A stretch of DNA of 7,887 bases from DATMYQ01 sp035560935 (GTDB taxonomy: Bacteria > Bacillota > Negativicutes > Sporomusales > Sporomusaceae): NCBI GenBank assembly GCA_035560935.1, contig DATMYQ010000235.1, forward strand, positions 1 to 7,887, in the 5' to 3' direction. Numbering within the stretch: position 1 is the stretch's first letter; the number at the start of each line of letters is the position of its first letter. The notes beneath the pieces are model-generated. The model did no database searches, had not been told where the DNA came from, and was given only the letters and a program-made list of their open reading frames with translations. Both the position numbers and the translations under genes were made by a program. Positions 1-4,895 of this stretch are shown piece by piece.

Positions 1-120
1 TTTGTTTATCCTTCTTCCCACCAAAAATTTAACCCAAGCTCATTCGTTTTTTATATGATAAAATTATATCCTTTGATTTAAGGCAGTCCTTCCTGCGAGT
101 CTCCCTACAGTTCATTAATT
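1..120. other. AT-rich intergenic DNA with no gene seen
   Basis: This AT-rich stretch at the left edge has no open frame that I can tie to a protein. On the minus strand there is a TATAAT-like hexamer near 66-71, but no acceptable -35 box at a sensible spacing, so I do not call a promoter. The boundary on the right is set by the point where similarity to the MATE gene region begins. Confidence 0.5.
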
Positions 121-356
121 TTTCAGAGCGCGGTTTCCTCTGCCCTTGGCATATCAGCAACTCCACCACACTAGATACACTATTTAACAAATAATCTCAA
201 ACTCCTGTCTTGGCGGTTTTAAAATAAACGCTGGCGGCCAGCGCTGCGCAGAACCATGTAAACGGAAAAGATCAATTGGACAAAGCAAATAAGACTAAAC
301 GCCTGCAGAGTCATTTGACGCACCACCGGCGCAGCAACCCCAAGGTTTCATTAACA
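121..356 (-). pseudogene. Decayed, internally deleted copy of the MATE exporter 3' end
   Basis: This is a remnant of a second copy of the MATE gene at 2734-4047. Positions 121-250 align with 2645-2775, at about 80% identity by hand count with one single-base gap. The match includes the reverse complement of the last codons (residues ...VYFK) and about 85 bases beyond the intact gene's stop. The remnant then jumps: about 247-297 matches about 2936-2986, and about 298-356 matches about 3219-3281. Two internal pieces of the gene (roughly 160 and 230 bases) are therefore missing, and everything upstream of 3281 is gone or unrecognisable. Because the similarity runs into non-coding 3' flank, I infer a duplicated locus rather than an unrelated family member. 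It cannot encode a transporter. Confidence 0.8.
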
Positions 357-451
357 CTTAAAAAGTTGTACTCTTTGCTACTGCGCAAAAGCAAGAGACG
401 ACTTTCGCTTTTTCCGCCAAAACCAACTCTCTTTTTCCTTTACGTGTTGCT

Positions 452-655
452 TTACTTTTTAATAAAAATGCTGCCCATTTTTTGCAGCAAACAATTGCTG
501 CTGTCTAATCCGACTACCGCAATATCATGGAAACTATCTCCTTGGGTGGGGTAAAGATTATCGTTGCCGGTTCCGCCGTAAATAGTGTCACCCGCAGCGT
601 CGATATAAAAGTCGTCACTCTCTTCCGTCCCCTGAATAATTGTATTATCAAATGA
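452..655 (-). pseudogene. Remnant of an RTX-type calcium-binding repeat protein
   Basis: This 67-codon frame is open between a TGA (656-658) and a TAA (452-454). It reads ...DNTIIQGTEESDDFYID followed by AAGDTIYGGTGNDNLY. The GGTGND core has the GGxGxD pattern of hemolysin-type (RTX) repeats, which bind Ca2+ in secreted proteins. Only about one and a half repeats survive, followed by an unrelated-looking tail ending ...GSIFIKK. There is no start codon in frame. A possible original start is the ATG at about 680 (MPNYDV in another frame, with AGGCAGGG a few bases upstream), which would need a frameshift near 656. I see a single short repeat block and no secretion signal, so the family call rests on one motif. 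It could also be the C-terminal end of a larger deleted gene. Confidence 0.5.
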
Positions 656-787
656 TCACATCATAATTGGGCATTACTAAACCCTGCCTATTGCCTTTTT
701 GCGTTCCAGGCGGACTGCCGTCGTCATCCTAATCCTGGTGACTTCCGGCCTGTAACGCAATTTTTTTCTGACTGTTAAAAACTCTGC

Positions 788-821
788 TGCCGCCAACTCC
801 GAGCGGAGTCTATTGGCGGCA
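788..821. repeat. Nested inverted repeat, 9-bp outer arms
   Basis: The outer arms TGCCGCCAA (788-796) and TTGGCGGCA (813-821) are perfect complements. Inside lies a second stem, ACTCCG with CGGAGT around a 2-base AG loop. On the minus strand the stem is followed, after about six bases, by five T residues (777-781), so it could be a weak terminator. The T run is further from the stem than usual, so a repeat-element remnant is equally possible. Confidence 0.55.
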
Positions 822-859
822 ACCTTCCCAAAATACATTATAGGTTTTTCCGGCAACTT

Positions 860-889
860 TTGTAAAGTATACGATCGTATAGTTTACAA
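860..889. promoter_or_regulatory. 30-bp near-perfect palindrome, possible operator
   Basis: The left arm TTGTAAAGTATACGA is the reverse complement of the right half except for one position (G867 opposite G882). The centre of symmetry lies between 874 and 875 in a TCGA-type core. Two-fold symmetry of this length is typical of operators for dimeric repressors of the TetR, GntR or MarR type. No regulator gene is visible nearby, and I see no well-spaced promoter over it. It lies inside a degraded open frame, so it may be an orphaned site or a chance product. Confidence 0.45.
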
Positions 890-990
890 TCCCGTTAGCT
901 CGTGCCCCATCTATTTTCCCCGTCCAAAACAATTGTGTGATATAGGTTCATTATTACCTCACTGTAGAATAAATTCCAGTATCAATTCTA

Positions 991-1020
991 AAAGAAAAAA
1001 CCCGCAAAAATTGCAGGTTT
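991..1020 (-). terminator. Intrinsic terminator of the CAP-domain gene
   Basis: Read on the minus strand, AAACCTGCAA and TTGCGGGTTT (1020-1011 and 1007-998) form a stem with one mismatch and a short T-containing loop. A run of T residues (1000-995, then more to 991) follows. It lies about 75 bases after the stop of the CAP-domain gene at 1095 and on the same strand, so it most likely ends that transcript. Confidence 0.8.
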
Positions 1021-1094
1021 CCATCATTTCTATGGCTATTCCGGATTGAGATAACGCCAACGAACCGCCGCATCTAAAAACAACGTATGTACGT

Positions 1095-1943
1095 TTAGTA
1101 GCTGGCAAACAACTGCACTCCGTAGAGGCTTCCGTCAGCTTTGGCCGCTAAGCCCACTCCCACATGAGTATACCCGGAGTTGAGAATATTGGCGCGGTGT
1201 CCAGGGCTTTCCATCCAGGCCGATTCCAGTTTTTCAACGGAACGGTTGTCGCCGATATTTTCACCGGCTAACCGGAAAGTAATTCCATTCGCCTTGAGGC
1301 GGTCAAAAGGAGATTGTCCCTGCAGGTTGGTATGGCTGAAATAACCGCGTGCCATCATATCCGCCGCGTGCTTTCTCGCCACCTGCGTCAGCCTTGAATC
1401 CGGTGCAAGCGCCGCCAGTCCGTTCTTAGCCCGGTCGCGATTCAATAAATCGATGGCGGTCGACTCCGCCTGAGTGATGTCGACGCCCTGACTCCGGGGT
1501 TTTTCCGCTTCGCCCCAGGAAACATCCGCGGCATTCTCGTTAATATCGATTTTGTAAAAGGTAACGACGCGGCGGTTGGACCCCTCGGGACACTGCTGCC
1601 GGTCATAGTATTGGAAAGAGTTGCTGATGACCGTACGGGTAATATGCGGTGTGGCATCGCCGCCGCACAGGATCTGGTCGCCCGCCTTTGCATGCAGGTA
1701 AAAATGCTTGCCGCCGTTGGATTTACTAAAGTTAAAGGTTTTGGAGGAACCGGCGGGAACACTGTACCAGCCGCTGCAGGACCATTTCTGCGTCGCATCG
1801 TCAAGACTCACCATGGCAAAATTCATAACCTGGGCCTGGTTATTGGTCATCTCCAGTTTGAAGGCCAGCGCTGGCTGCGGAACAGCGGCAGCCAGCGCCG
1901 CAAGGCATAACAGCCCCAGGGCCATTTTAATATTTTTTATCAT
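1095..1943 (-). CDS. Secreted DUF1036-CAP (SCP/PR1-like) domain protein
   Basis: The product is a 282-residue exported protein. Residues 1-27 form a signal peptide: Lys near the start, a Leu/Ala core, and an ALA cleavage site before Phe28. Residues about 28-150 resemble DUF1036, with CSGWYSVPAGSS and three cysteines (56, 93, 118) in the mature chain. Residues about 158-282 are a CAP domain of the YkwD type, with the conserved pieces ARKHAADM, YFSHTN, AGENIG and WMESPGHRANIL. His203 and His249 with the nearby acidic residues form the usual CAP cavity. Bacterial CAP proteins are extracytoplasmic and mostly of unknown activity, and DUF1036 is likewise unassigned, so no reaction is claimed. The ATG at 1943 is chosen because AAAGGGAGA (1957-1949) sits about 6 bases upstream and the signal peptide begins there. 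A TTGAAA/TAAAGT pair about 40-70 bases upstream could be its promoter, but the spacing of 18 is only fair. The gene appears to be a single transcription unit. Confidence 0.9.
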   Translation of the reverse strand: MIKNIKMALGLLCLAALAAAVPQPALAFKLEMTNNQAQVMNFAMVSLDDATQKWSCSGWYSVPAGSSKTFNFSKSNGGKHFYLHAKAGDQILCGGDATPHITRTVISNSFQYYDRQQCPEGSNRRVVTFYKIDINENAADVSWGEAEKPRSQGVDITQAESTAIDLLNRDRAKNGLAALAPDSRLTQVARKHAADMMARGYFSHTNLQGQSPFDRLKANGITFRLAGENIGDNRSVEKLESAWMESPGHRANILNSGYTHVGVGLAAKADGSLYGVQLFASY

Positions 1944-2042
1944 CCGTATCTCCCTTTCAAAAAAGATTCATTTTAACGCCATTCAACATATACTTTACAT
2001 TAAAAGCCGCACCTTTTTCAAGTAAACTTGCGACCACTAAAG

Positions 2043-2134
2043 TTATTTTACTTTTTGAAATTCAAAGGGTTCAAATGGATTTGCGGTGTTTCCCATGAAA
2101 ATTGTCGTCACTAACAATAACAGTATTTTTTCAT
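2043..2134 (-). pseudogene. Frameshifted gene for a tiny secreted-type peptide
   Basis: GGAGG (2149-2145) lies about ten bases upstream of an ATG at 2134. As written, the frame gives MKKYCYC and stops. If the run of six A residues after the ATG had a seventh, the frame would read MKKILLLLVTTIFMGNTA followed by NPFEPFEFQKVK and stop at 2043-2045, a 30-residue peptide with a clear lipophilic leader. The single-base repair at a homopolymer is striking. It could be a decayed gene, a phase-variable one, or a sequencing error. The NPFEPF stretch recalls the start of pilus-assembly (PilP-like) periplasmic proteins, but that is a loose resemblance only. Confidence 0.4.
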
Positions 2135-2228
2135 CCGTTCACATCCTCCATTTTTCCGGCGGTTCCGCTTGCCGCCGCAGTCAAACCGCCTGTGCCATCT
2201 TTATTGCTCCCTTTTCTCGCGCCAATTT

Positions 2229-2237
2229 ATTATAACA
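2229..2237 (-). promoter_or_regulatory. Extended -10 promoter (TGTTATAAT), minus strand
   Basis: On the minus strand TGTTATAAT matches the extended -10 consensus exactly. No good -35 box is seen, which is acceptable for extended -10 promoters. Transcription would run toward the two tiny cistrons at 2198 and 2134 and then toward the CAP-domain gene. Confidence 0.5.
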
Positions 2238-2371
2238 AATCCAAAACCGGTGAAATTTAAACAAAGTTTAAACTTTTTCGGAAAATATCCATGCAGCGGA
2301 AACTCATGGGGCAATCGTTTGAGTACTCCTTTTTCGATGAATGGCTGGGCAGATGATTTCATTCCTGCCTT

Positions 2372-2635
2372 ATGAGTTACAAGCTGGATAAAAACGAACT
2401 ATGCCAAGGATATATGACGGAAGCAATCAACGAGGTGGTTAATTTCGCCTTTCATCAACTTGACTTGCACCGGATTGAGGCGAACATTCTGCCCCGCAAT
2501 ACCGCATCGTTAAAAACAGTGGAAAAAGCGGGCTTCTACCACGAAGGACTGGCAATAAAATACCTGCAGATCAATGGCCGCTGGGAAGACCACATCCACA
2601 TGGTTATCCGCAATGCAGCATTAGAGCAGGAGTGA
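2372..2635 (+). pseudogene. C-terminal half of a RimJ/RimL-type GNAT acetyltransferase
   Basis: The 87 residues match the second half of GNAT-family N-acetyltransferases of the ribosomal-protein/RimJ type. SYKLDKNELCQGYMTEAI is the acetyl-CoA-binding region, HRIEANILPRNTASLKTVEKAGF covers the conserved middle strand and helix, and YLQINGRWEDHIHM is the usual end. Family members are about 170-190 residues long, so about 90 N-terminal residues are missing. The upstream frame hits a TGA at 2354-2356 and shows no similarity to the missing part. No ribosome site precedes the ATG at 2372. In a typical member the glycines around this binding loop read QGKGYM; here the motif is LCQGYM, a further sign of decay. 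It is most probably non-functional and converges on the MATE gene. Confidence 0.8.
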
Positions 2636-2733
2636 GATTATTTTTTTTAGAGTGCGGTTTCCTCCACCCCTGGCATATCATCAAATCGACCATATTGGAC
2701 ACATCATTTAACAAACAATCGCAAATTCCTGTT

Positions 2734-4047
2734 TTATCGAGTTTTAAAATAAACTCTGGCAGCCAGCGCTGTGCAATCTGTCATGCACCACAGTAAAAAC
2801 GCCACATAACCACCATATACACCATAGCCTGTTTTTACCGCCAACCAATATGCCAGAGGCAGAAATAGCAGATATCCGGATATCCATCCTTCGTAAACAA
2901 TAAACCGTGTATCCTTGCAACCGGTCAACGCACCGCGGAGAACCATGTAAACAGAAGAAAACAATTGAGCAAAGCAAATCAGTTTAAGTGTCTGCGCCGC
3001 TTGTTCCGCCGCCAACCGGTCCGTGGGGCTGAAAAAATGGCCGACCGCAGAGGAAAAAATGAACAGCAGGCTGCTGACCACAAGAATTACGCCAAAGCTT
3101 AGTTGGCATATCCTGCTCACGGTGGGCAGCAGCAGGGATTCTTGGCGATTCTCCAATAACTGCGGAACAATAATGGACGCCGTGATCAAAAAGCCGACAG
3201 CCGGCAAATAGGCAAAATTAAACGCCTGCAGGGTAATTTGATGCACCGCCAGCGCAGCAGCCCCTAACGGCTTCATTAACCAGACAAAAAGCAGCAAGGC
3301 CAAAAGCGTAAATCCTGTGTTGAGACCTACGCCCGCCACCAGCGAAATATATTCCGGAACATGTTTGAAAAACGGTTGTTTCAGGTTAACATACGGAGCC
3401 GTCAGCGATTTTTTTAACGCCAGACAAGCAAGGATCAGTAAGCCTGCCAAATTGGCAATCAAAGTTCCCCACGCAGCTCCTTTTACCCCCATACTGGGGA
3501 AGCCGAATCCGCCGCAGACAAACAGATAGTCCAAAAACACATTCAACAGGCAAATAACAACGACGCTGTATAGAGGCGTCGCTGTGTCCCGCAGTCCCCG
3601 GAACAAGCCGGTAAGCACATATGAAGCTAATATGAACGGCAGTACCCATAGCCATATCTTGAGGTAATCCATACCATGATACTTCATTTGCTCATTGTCG
3701 ACACTTGCATAAACGGCACTGCTGATATATGGTGCCAGCACCAGGAACAGTACGCCGATAATAGACGCCAAAAACATTCCTGCATTAACCACAGCCGTTG
3801 CTTTTGACATGTCCTTGATCGCCGCAGCCTTGGCAATTAAAACAGTGGTACCCAACCGGAAACCTTCCAAAAAATTAAATATCGTAGCGCATAAGGCATT
3901 GGCTATGGATACGGCGGCAATGGCCTCCGTGCCGTATGGTCCGATGAACGCCAGGTCAATCATACCATTAATCAACACAACCGATTGCGCAATAATAACA
4001 GGGAACGCCAATTTCACGATTTCTTTGTAGCCAATAATATGTTGCAT
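2734..4047 (-). CDS. MATE-family multidrug/toxin efflux transporter
   Basis: The product is a 437-residue integral inner-membrane exporter of the MATE family, which pumps drugs or metabolites out in exchange for Na+ or H+. About twelve hydrophobic segments are visible. The first half begins AFPVIIAQSVVLINGMIDL, with Asp31 in helix 1 where MATE pumps carry a functional acid. At residues 147-193 the family pattern GLFRGLRDTATPLY is followed by FLDYLFVCGGFGFPSMGV and KGAAWGT. The second half repeats it, with VLRGALTGCKDTRF near the end. The length is normal. The ATG at 4047 is preceded by AGGAGGA (4061-4055) at the right spacing. The substrate cannot be told from sequence. Upstream lie a promoter, a 46-codon small ORF and two hairpins, so expression may be set by transcription termination in the leader. 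A partly deleted second copy of the 3' end sits at 121-356. No clear intrinsic terminator follows the stop. Confidence 0.95.
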   Translation of the reverse strand: MQHIIGYKEIVKLAFPVIIAQSVVLINGMIDLAFIGPYGTEAIAAVSIANALCATIFNFLEGFRLGTTVLIAKAAAIKDMSKATAVVNAGMFLASIIGVLFLVLAPYISSAVYASVDNEQMKYHGMDYLKIWLWVLPFILASYVLTGLFRGLRDTATPLYSVVVICLLNVFLDYLFVCGGFGFPSMGVKGAAWGTLIANLAGLLILACLALKKSLTAPYVNLKQPFFKHVPEYISLVAGVGLNTGFTLLALLLFVWLMKPLGAAALAVHQITLQAFNFAYLPAVGFLITASIIVPQLLENRQESLLLPTVSRICQLSFGVILVVSSLLFIFSSAVGHFFSPTDRLAAEQAAQTLKLICFAQLFSSVYMVLRGALTGCKDTRFIVYEGWISGYLLFLPLAYWLAVKTGYGVYGGYVAFLLWCMTDCTALAARVYFKTR

Positions 4048-4071
4048 TAGAAAATCCTCCTGTGAAAGTTA

Positions 4072-4099
4072 AAAAGACGCCGAATATCCGGCGTCTTTT
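4072..4099 (-). terminator. Strong hairpin plus T run just upstream of the MATE ribosome site
   Basis: The arms AAAAGACGCCG (4072-4082) and CGGCGTCTTTT (4089-4099) are perfect complements around a 6-base loop. On the minus strand the stem runs into five T residues (4075-4071), only about ten bases before the AGGAGG that serves the MATE gene. In this position it can end transcripts from the promoter at 4323-4351 before they reach MATE, so it may act as an attenuator. The reverse strand also has four T residues, so weak termination in the other direction is possible. Confidence 0.75.
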
Positions 4100-4116
4100 G
4101 TATTAGATTGTTTTGA

Positions 4117-4134
4117 AAAAGCGTAATCGCTTTT
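4117..4134 (-). terminator. First of two tandem hairpins in the MATE leader
   Basis: AAAAGCG (4117-4123) and CGCTTTT (4128-4134) pair around a 4-base loop. On the minus strand five T residues follow the CGC. The stem is shorter than the second hairpin and starts 12 bases after the stop of the 46-codon ORF, as expected for a terminator of that small gene. Confidence 0.55.
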
Positions 4135-4145
4135 CTATTTACAGT

Positions 4146-4286
4146 TTACAGCCAAAAGATACCAGTACCGTTTTCAATATGCAGTTGCTTAAAAAAGGAC
4201 ACACTTCTCCAATTTGCTCCTAATCTGCTTGCGCGGACAGGTGATTTTACATCCCGCAACATCCAATAATCGAAAACAGCGCTCAT
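4146..4286 (-). CDS. Small ORF, 46 codons, upstream of MATE; leader peptide or small protein
   Basis: I do not recognise this protein. The frame runs from the ATG at 4286 to a TAA at 4146-4148 and starts MSAVFDYWMLRDVKSPVRAS. It contains three Trp, five Phe, several Arg and no Cys, and ends ...NGTGIFWL. It is called a gene because of its signals: AAAGGAGG (4303-4296) lies nine bases upstream of the ATG, and a consensus promoter lies about 30 bases further upstream. Two terminator-like hairpins follow. It shares its transcript with the MATE gene if those hairpins are read through. It may be a leader peptide whose translation controls the hairpins, or an independent small protein. No signal peptide or long membrane helix is evident. 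Confidence 0.6.
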   Translation of the reverse strand: MSAVFDYWMLRDVKSPVRASRLGANWRSVSFFKQLHIENGTGIFWL

Positions 4287-4322
4287 CACTCTTGGCCTCC
4301 TTTCACAATAGATTCATTTTAC

Positions 4323-4351
4323 ATTTTATGGATCAGCAATTGTTTTGTCAA
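4323..4351 (-). promoter_or_regulatory. Consensus sigma-70/sigma-A promoter for the small ORF and MATE
   Basis: On the minus strand TTGACA (4351-4346) is followed after exactly 17 bases by TAAAAT (4328-4323). This is a perfect -35 box and a five-of-six -10 box at ideal spacing. The predicted start is near 4316, giving a leader of about 30 bases before the 46-codon ORF and about 270 bases before the MATE start. Confidence 0.8.
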
Positions 4352-4398
4352 TGGCTAATTTACTTTGCTTGTGTATACCTTGTGATAATGTCACTATG

Positions 4399-4421
4399 TA
4401 GGGTCTGCCAACCAGACCCTA
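4399..4421. repeat. Perfect 9-bp inverted repeat upstream of the promoter
   Basis: TAGGGTCTG (4399-4407) and CAGACCCTA (4413-4421) are perfect complements around five bases. No T run follows on either strand, so it is not a standard terminator. Its centre lies about 60 bases upstream of the -35 box at 4346-4351, where an activator or repressor site could sit. A second small symmetric site, GTGA-N5-TCAC (4382-4394), lies between it and the promoter. Confidence 0.5.
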
Positions 4422-4453
4422 GTTATCCTTCAACAACACGAGGCTCTGTTCAT

Positions 4454-4627
4454 TCAATTTAAGCACTCGGCGCACGTTTCCTCAAAAGCCCGTGTGAATC
4501 TATCGCCGTCACGCATTAGCATTTCGACGGCGGTCTCTCGATCATAATTGACCTGCCACACCGTTCCGCCCCAAATTAAGCCCAAAAGCACCAAACAAAA
4601 TAAGAGGATCGTTTTGTCTGGTATAAC
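4454..4627 (-). pseudogene. N-terminal fragment of a membrane sensor (kinase or diguanylate cyclase)
   Basis: The 57-codon frame lies between a TGA (4628-4630) and a TGA (4454-4456). It encodes a hydrophobic helix, TILLFCLVLLGLIWGGTVWQ, followed by NYDRETAVEMLMRDGDRFTRAFEE. This resembles the start of bacterial sensor kinases and GGDEF proteins, where one membrane helix is followed by a helix rich in Arg/Glu/Ala leading to a periplasmic sensor domain with an R-A-F-E-E-type motif. Everything after residue 57 is missing. The start also seems shifted: an ATG at 4632 would join this frame if one T were removed. It is a remnant, and the family call is an inference from a short pattern. Confidence 0.4.
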
Positions 4628-4630
4628 TCA

Positions 4631-4847
4631 TTTTTGAATAAACCCGTCACCCCTTAAAATTCAAAAATCCCAGTACGAGTATCCTCTTAAAACCGCAAAA
4701 TACCGCCTTGCTGCAAAGCCGGCGCAATAGAAGCAATCCCTCTGTTCTTTCTAAGTATTTCGGTGTTATTCCTCCAATATTCTGCGTTATATCTATGTCA
4801 AAACAGCCGCGCCGAGATAATATTGAATGCCGCTCCAGTCTCCCCCC
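4631..4847. other. Spacer between the radical SAM terminator and the sensor remnant
   Basis: No gene is supported here. On the minus strand a TTGACA (about 4803-4798) and a GGAGG about 20 bases later look like the start of an expression unit. However, the -10 region (TATTGG) is poor and no start codon follows the GGAGG at a normal distance. Minus-strand frames run through the stretch, but none has a recognisable sequence. Confidence 0.4.
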
Positions 4848-4890
4848 AAAAAACAAGAGCGTTTGGGCCGTATTACGGGCAAAACGCTCT
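4848..4890 (-). terminator. Intrinsic terminator of the radical SAM operon
   Basis: The outer arms AGAGCGTTT (4856-4864) and AAACGCTCT (4882-4890) are perfect complements. An inner CCGT/ACGG pairing extends the stem. On the minus strand the hairpin is followed by TG and then six T residues (4853-4848). It starts five bases after the stop codon of the radical SAM gene, which marks the end of the two-gene operon. Confidence 0.9.
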
Positions 4891-4895
4891 GTCGT

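Larger units (their letters stand above)
659..997. other. Gene-free spacer with degraded coding remnants and inverted repeats
   Basis: No intact gene lies here. The stretch holds a nested inverted repeat (788-821), a 30-bp near-palindrome (860-889), and a 45-codon minus-strand open frame (810-947). That frame runs from after a TGA at 948-950 to a TAG at 810-812 and reads ...IDGARANGIVNYTIVY then FTKVAGKTYNVFWEGC. Its amino-acid mix looks protein-like but I recognise no family, it has no start codon, and its stop falls in the loop of the 788-821 repeat. It may be another gene remnant, perhaps from the same lost gene as the RTX fragment, but nothing proves that. Confidence 0.4.
1944..2371. other. 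Spacer with a promoter and two broken tiny cistrons on the minus strand
   Basis: Between the CAP gene and the acetyltransferase fragment, the minus strand carries an extended -10 element (2229-2237) and then two very short reading frames, each with a reasonable ribosome site. The first is ATG at 2198, which hits TGA after five codons and then stays open for 13 more. The second is ATG at 2134, described separately. A small inverted repeat, TTTAAAC with GTTTAAA (2256-2272), sits upstream of the promoter. The layout looks like the leftovers of an operon that once led toward the CAP gene. Confidence 0.45.

Noticed and set aside
386..413. Plus-strand hairpin AAAAGC...GCTTTTT as a terminator
   Set aside because: The stem is short and interrupted, the loop is large, and there is no plus-strand gene upstream for it to serve.
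276..554. 92-codon plus-strand frame
   Set aside because: It overlaps the minus-strand MATE and RTX remnants and has a random-looking Lys/Leu/Ser-rich composition and no ribosome site.
2181..2183. In-frame TGA in the tiny cistron at 2198 as a selenocysteine codon
   Set aside because: There is no selenoprotein-like motif and no clear SECIS-like stem, and neighbouring cistrons are also broken. Decay is simpler.
2094..2234. 46-codon plus-strand frame starting MKIVVTNNN
   Set aside because: There is no ribosome site and it is antisense to the better-supported minus-strand signals.
4072..4316. A known riboswitch class in the MATE leader (guanidine or similar)
   Set aside because: I looked for the conserved ykkC and mini-ykkC core patterns and did not find them. 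A translated small ORF fills most of the leader.
4647..4856. 69-codon minus-strand frame between the radical SAM terminator and the sensor remnant
   Set aside because: It starts inside the terminator, has no ribosome site, and shows no recognisable sequence.
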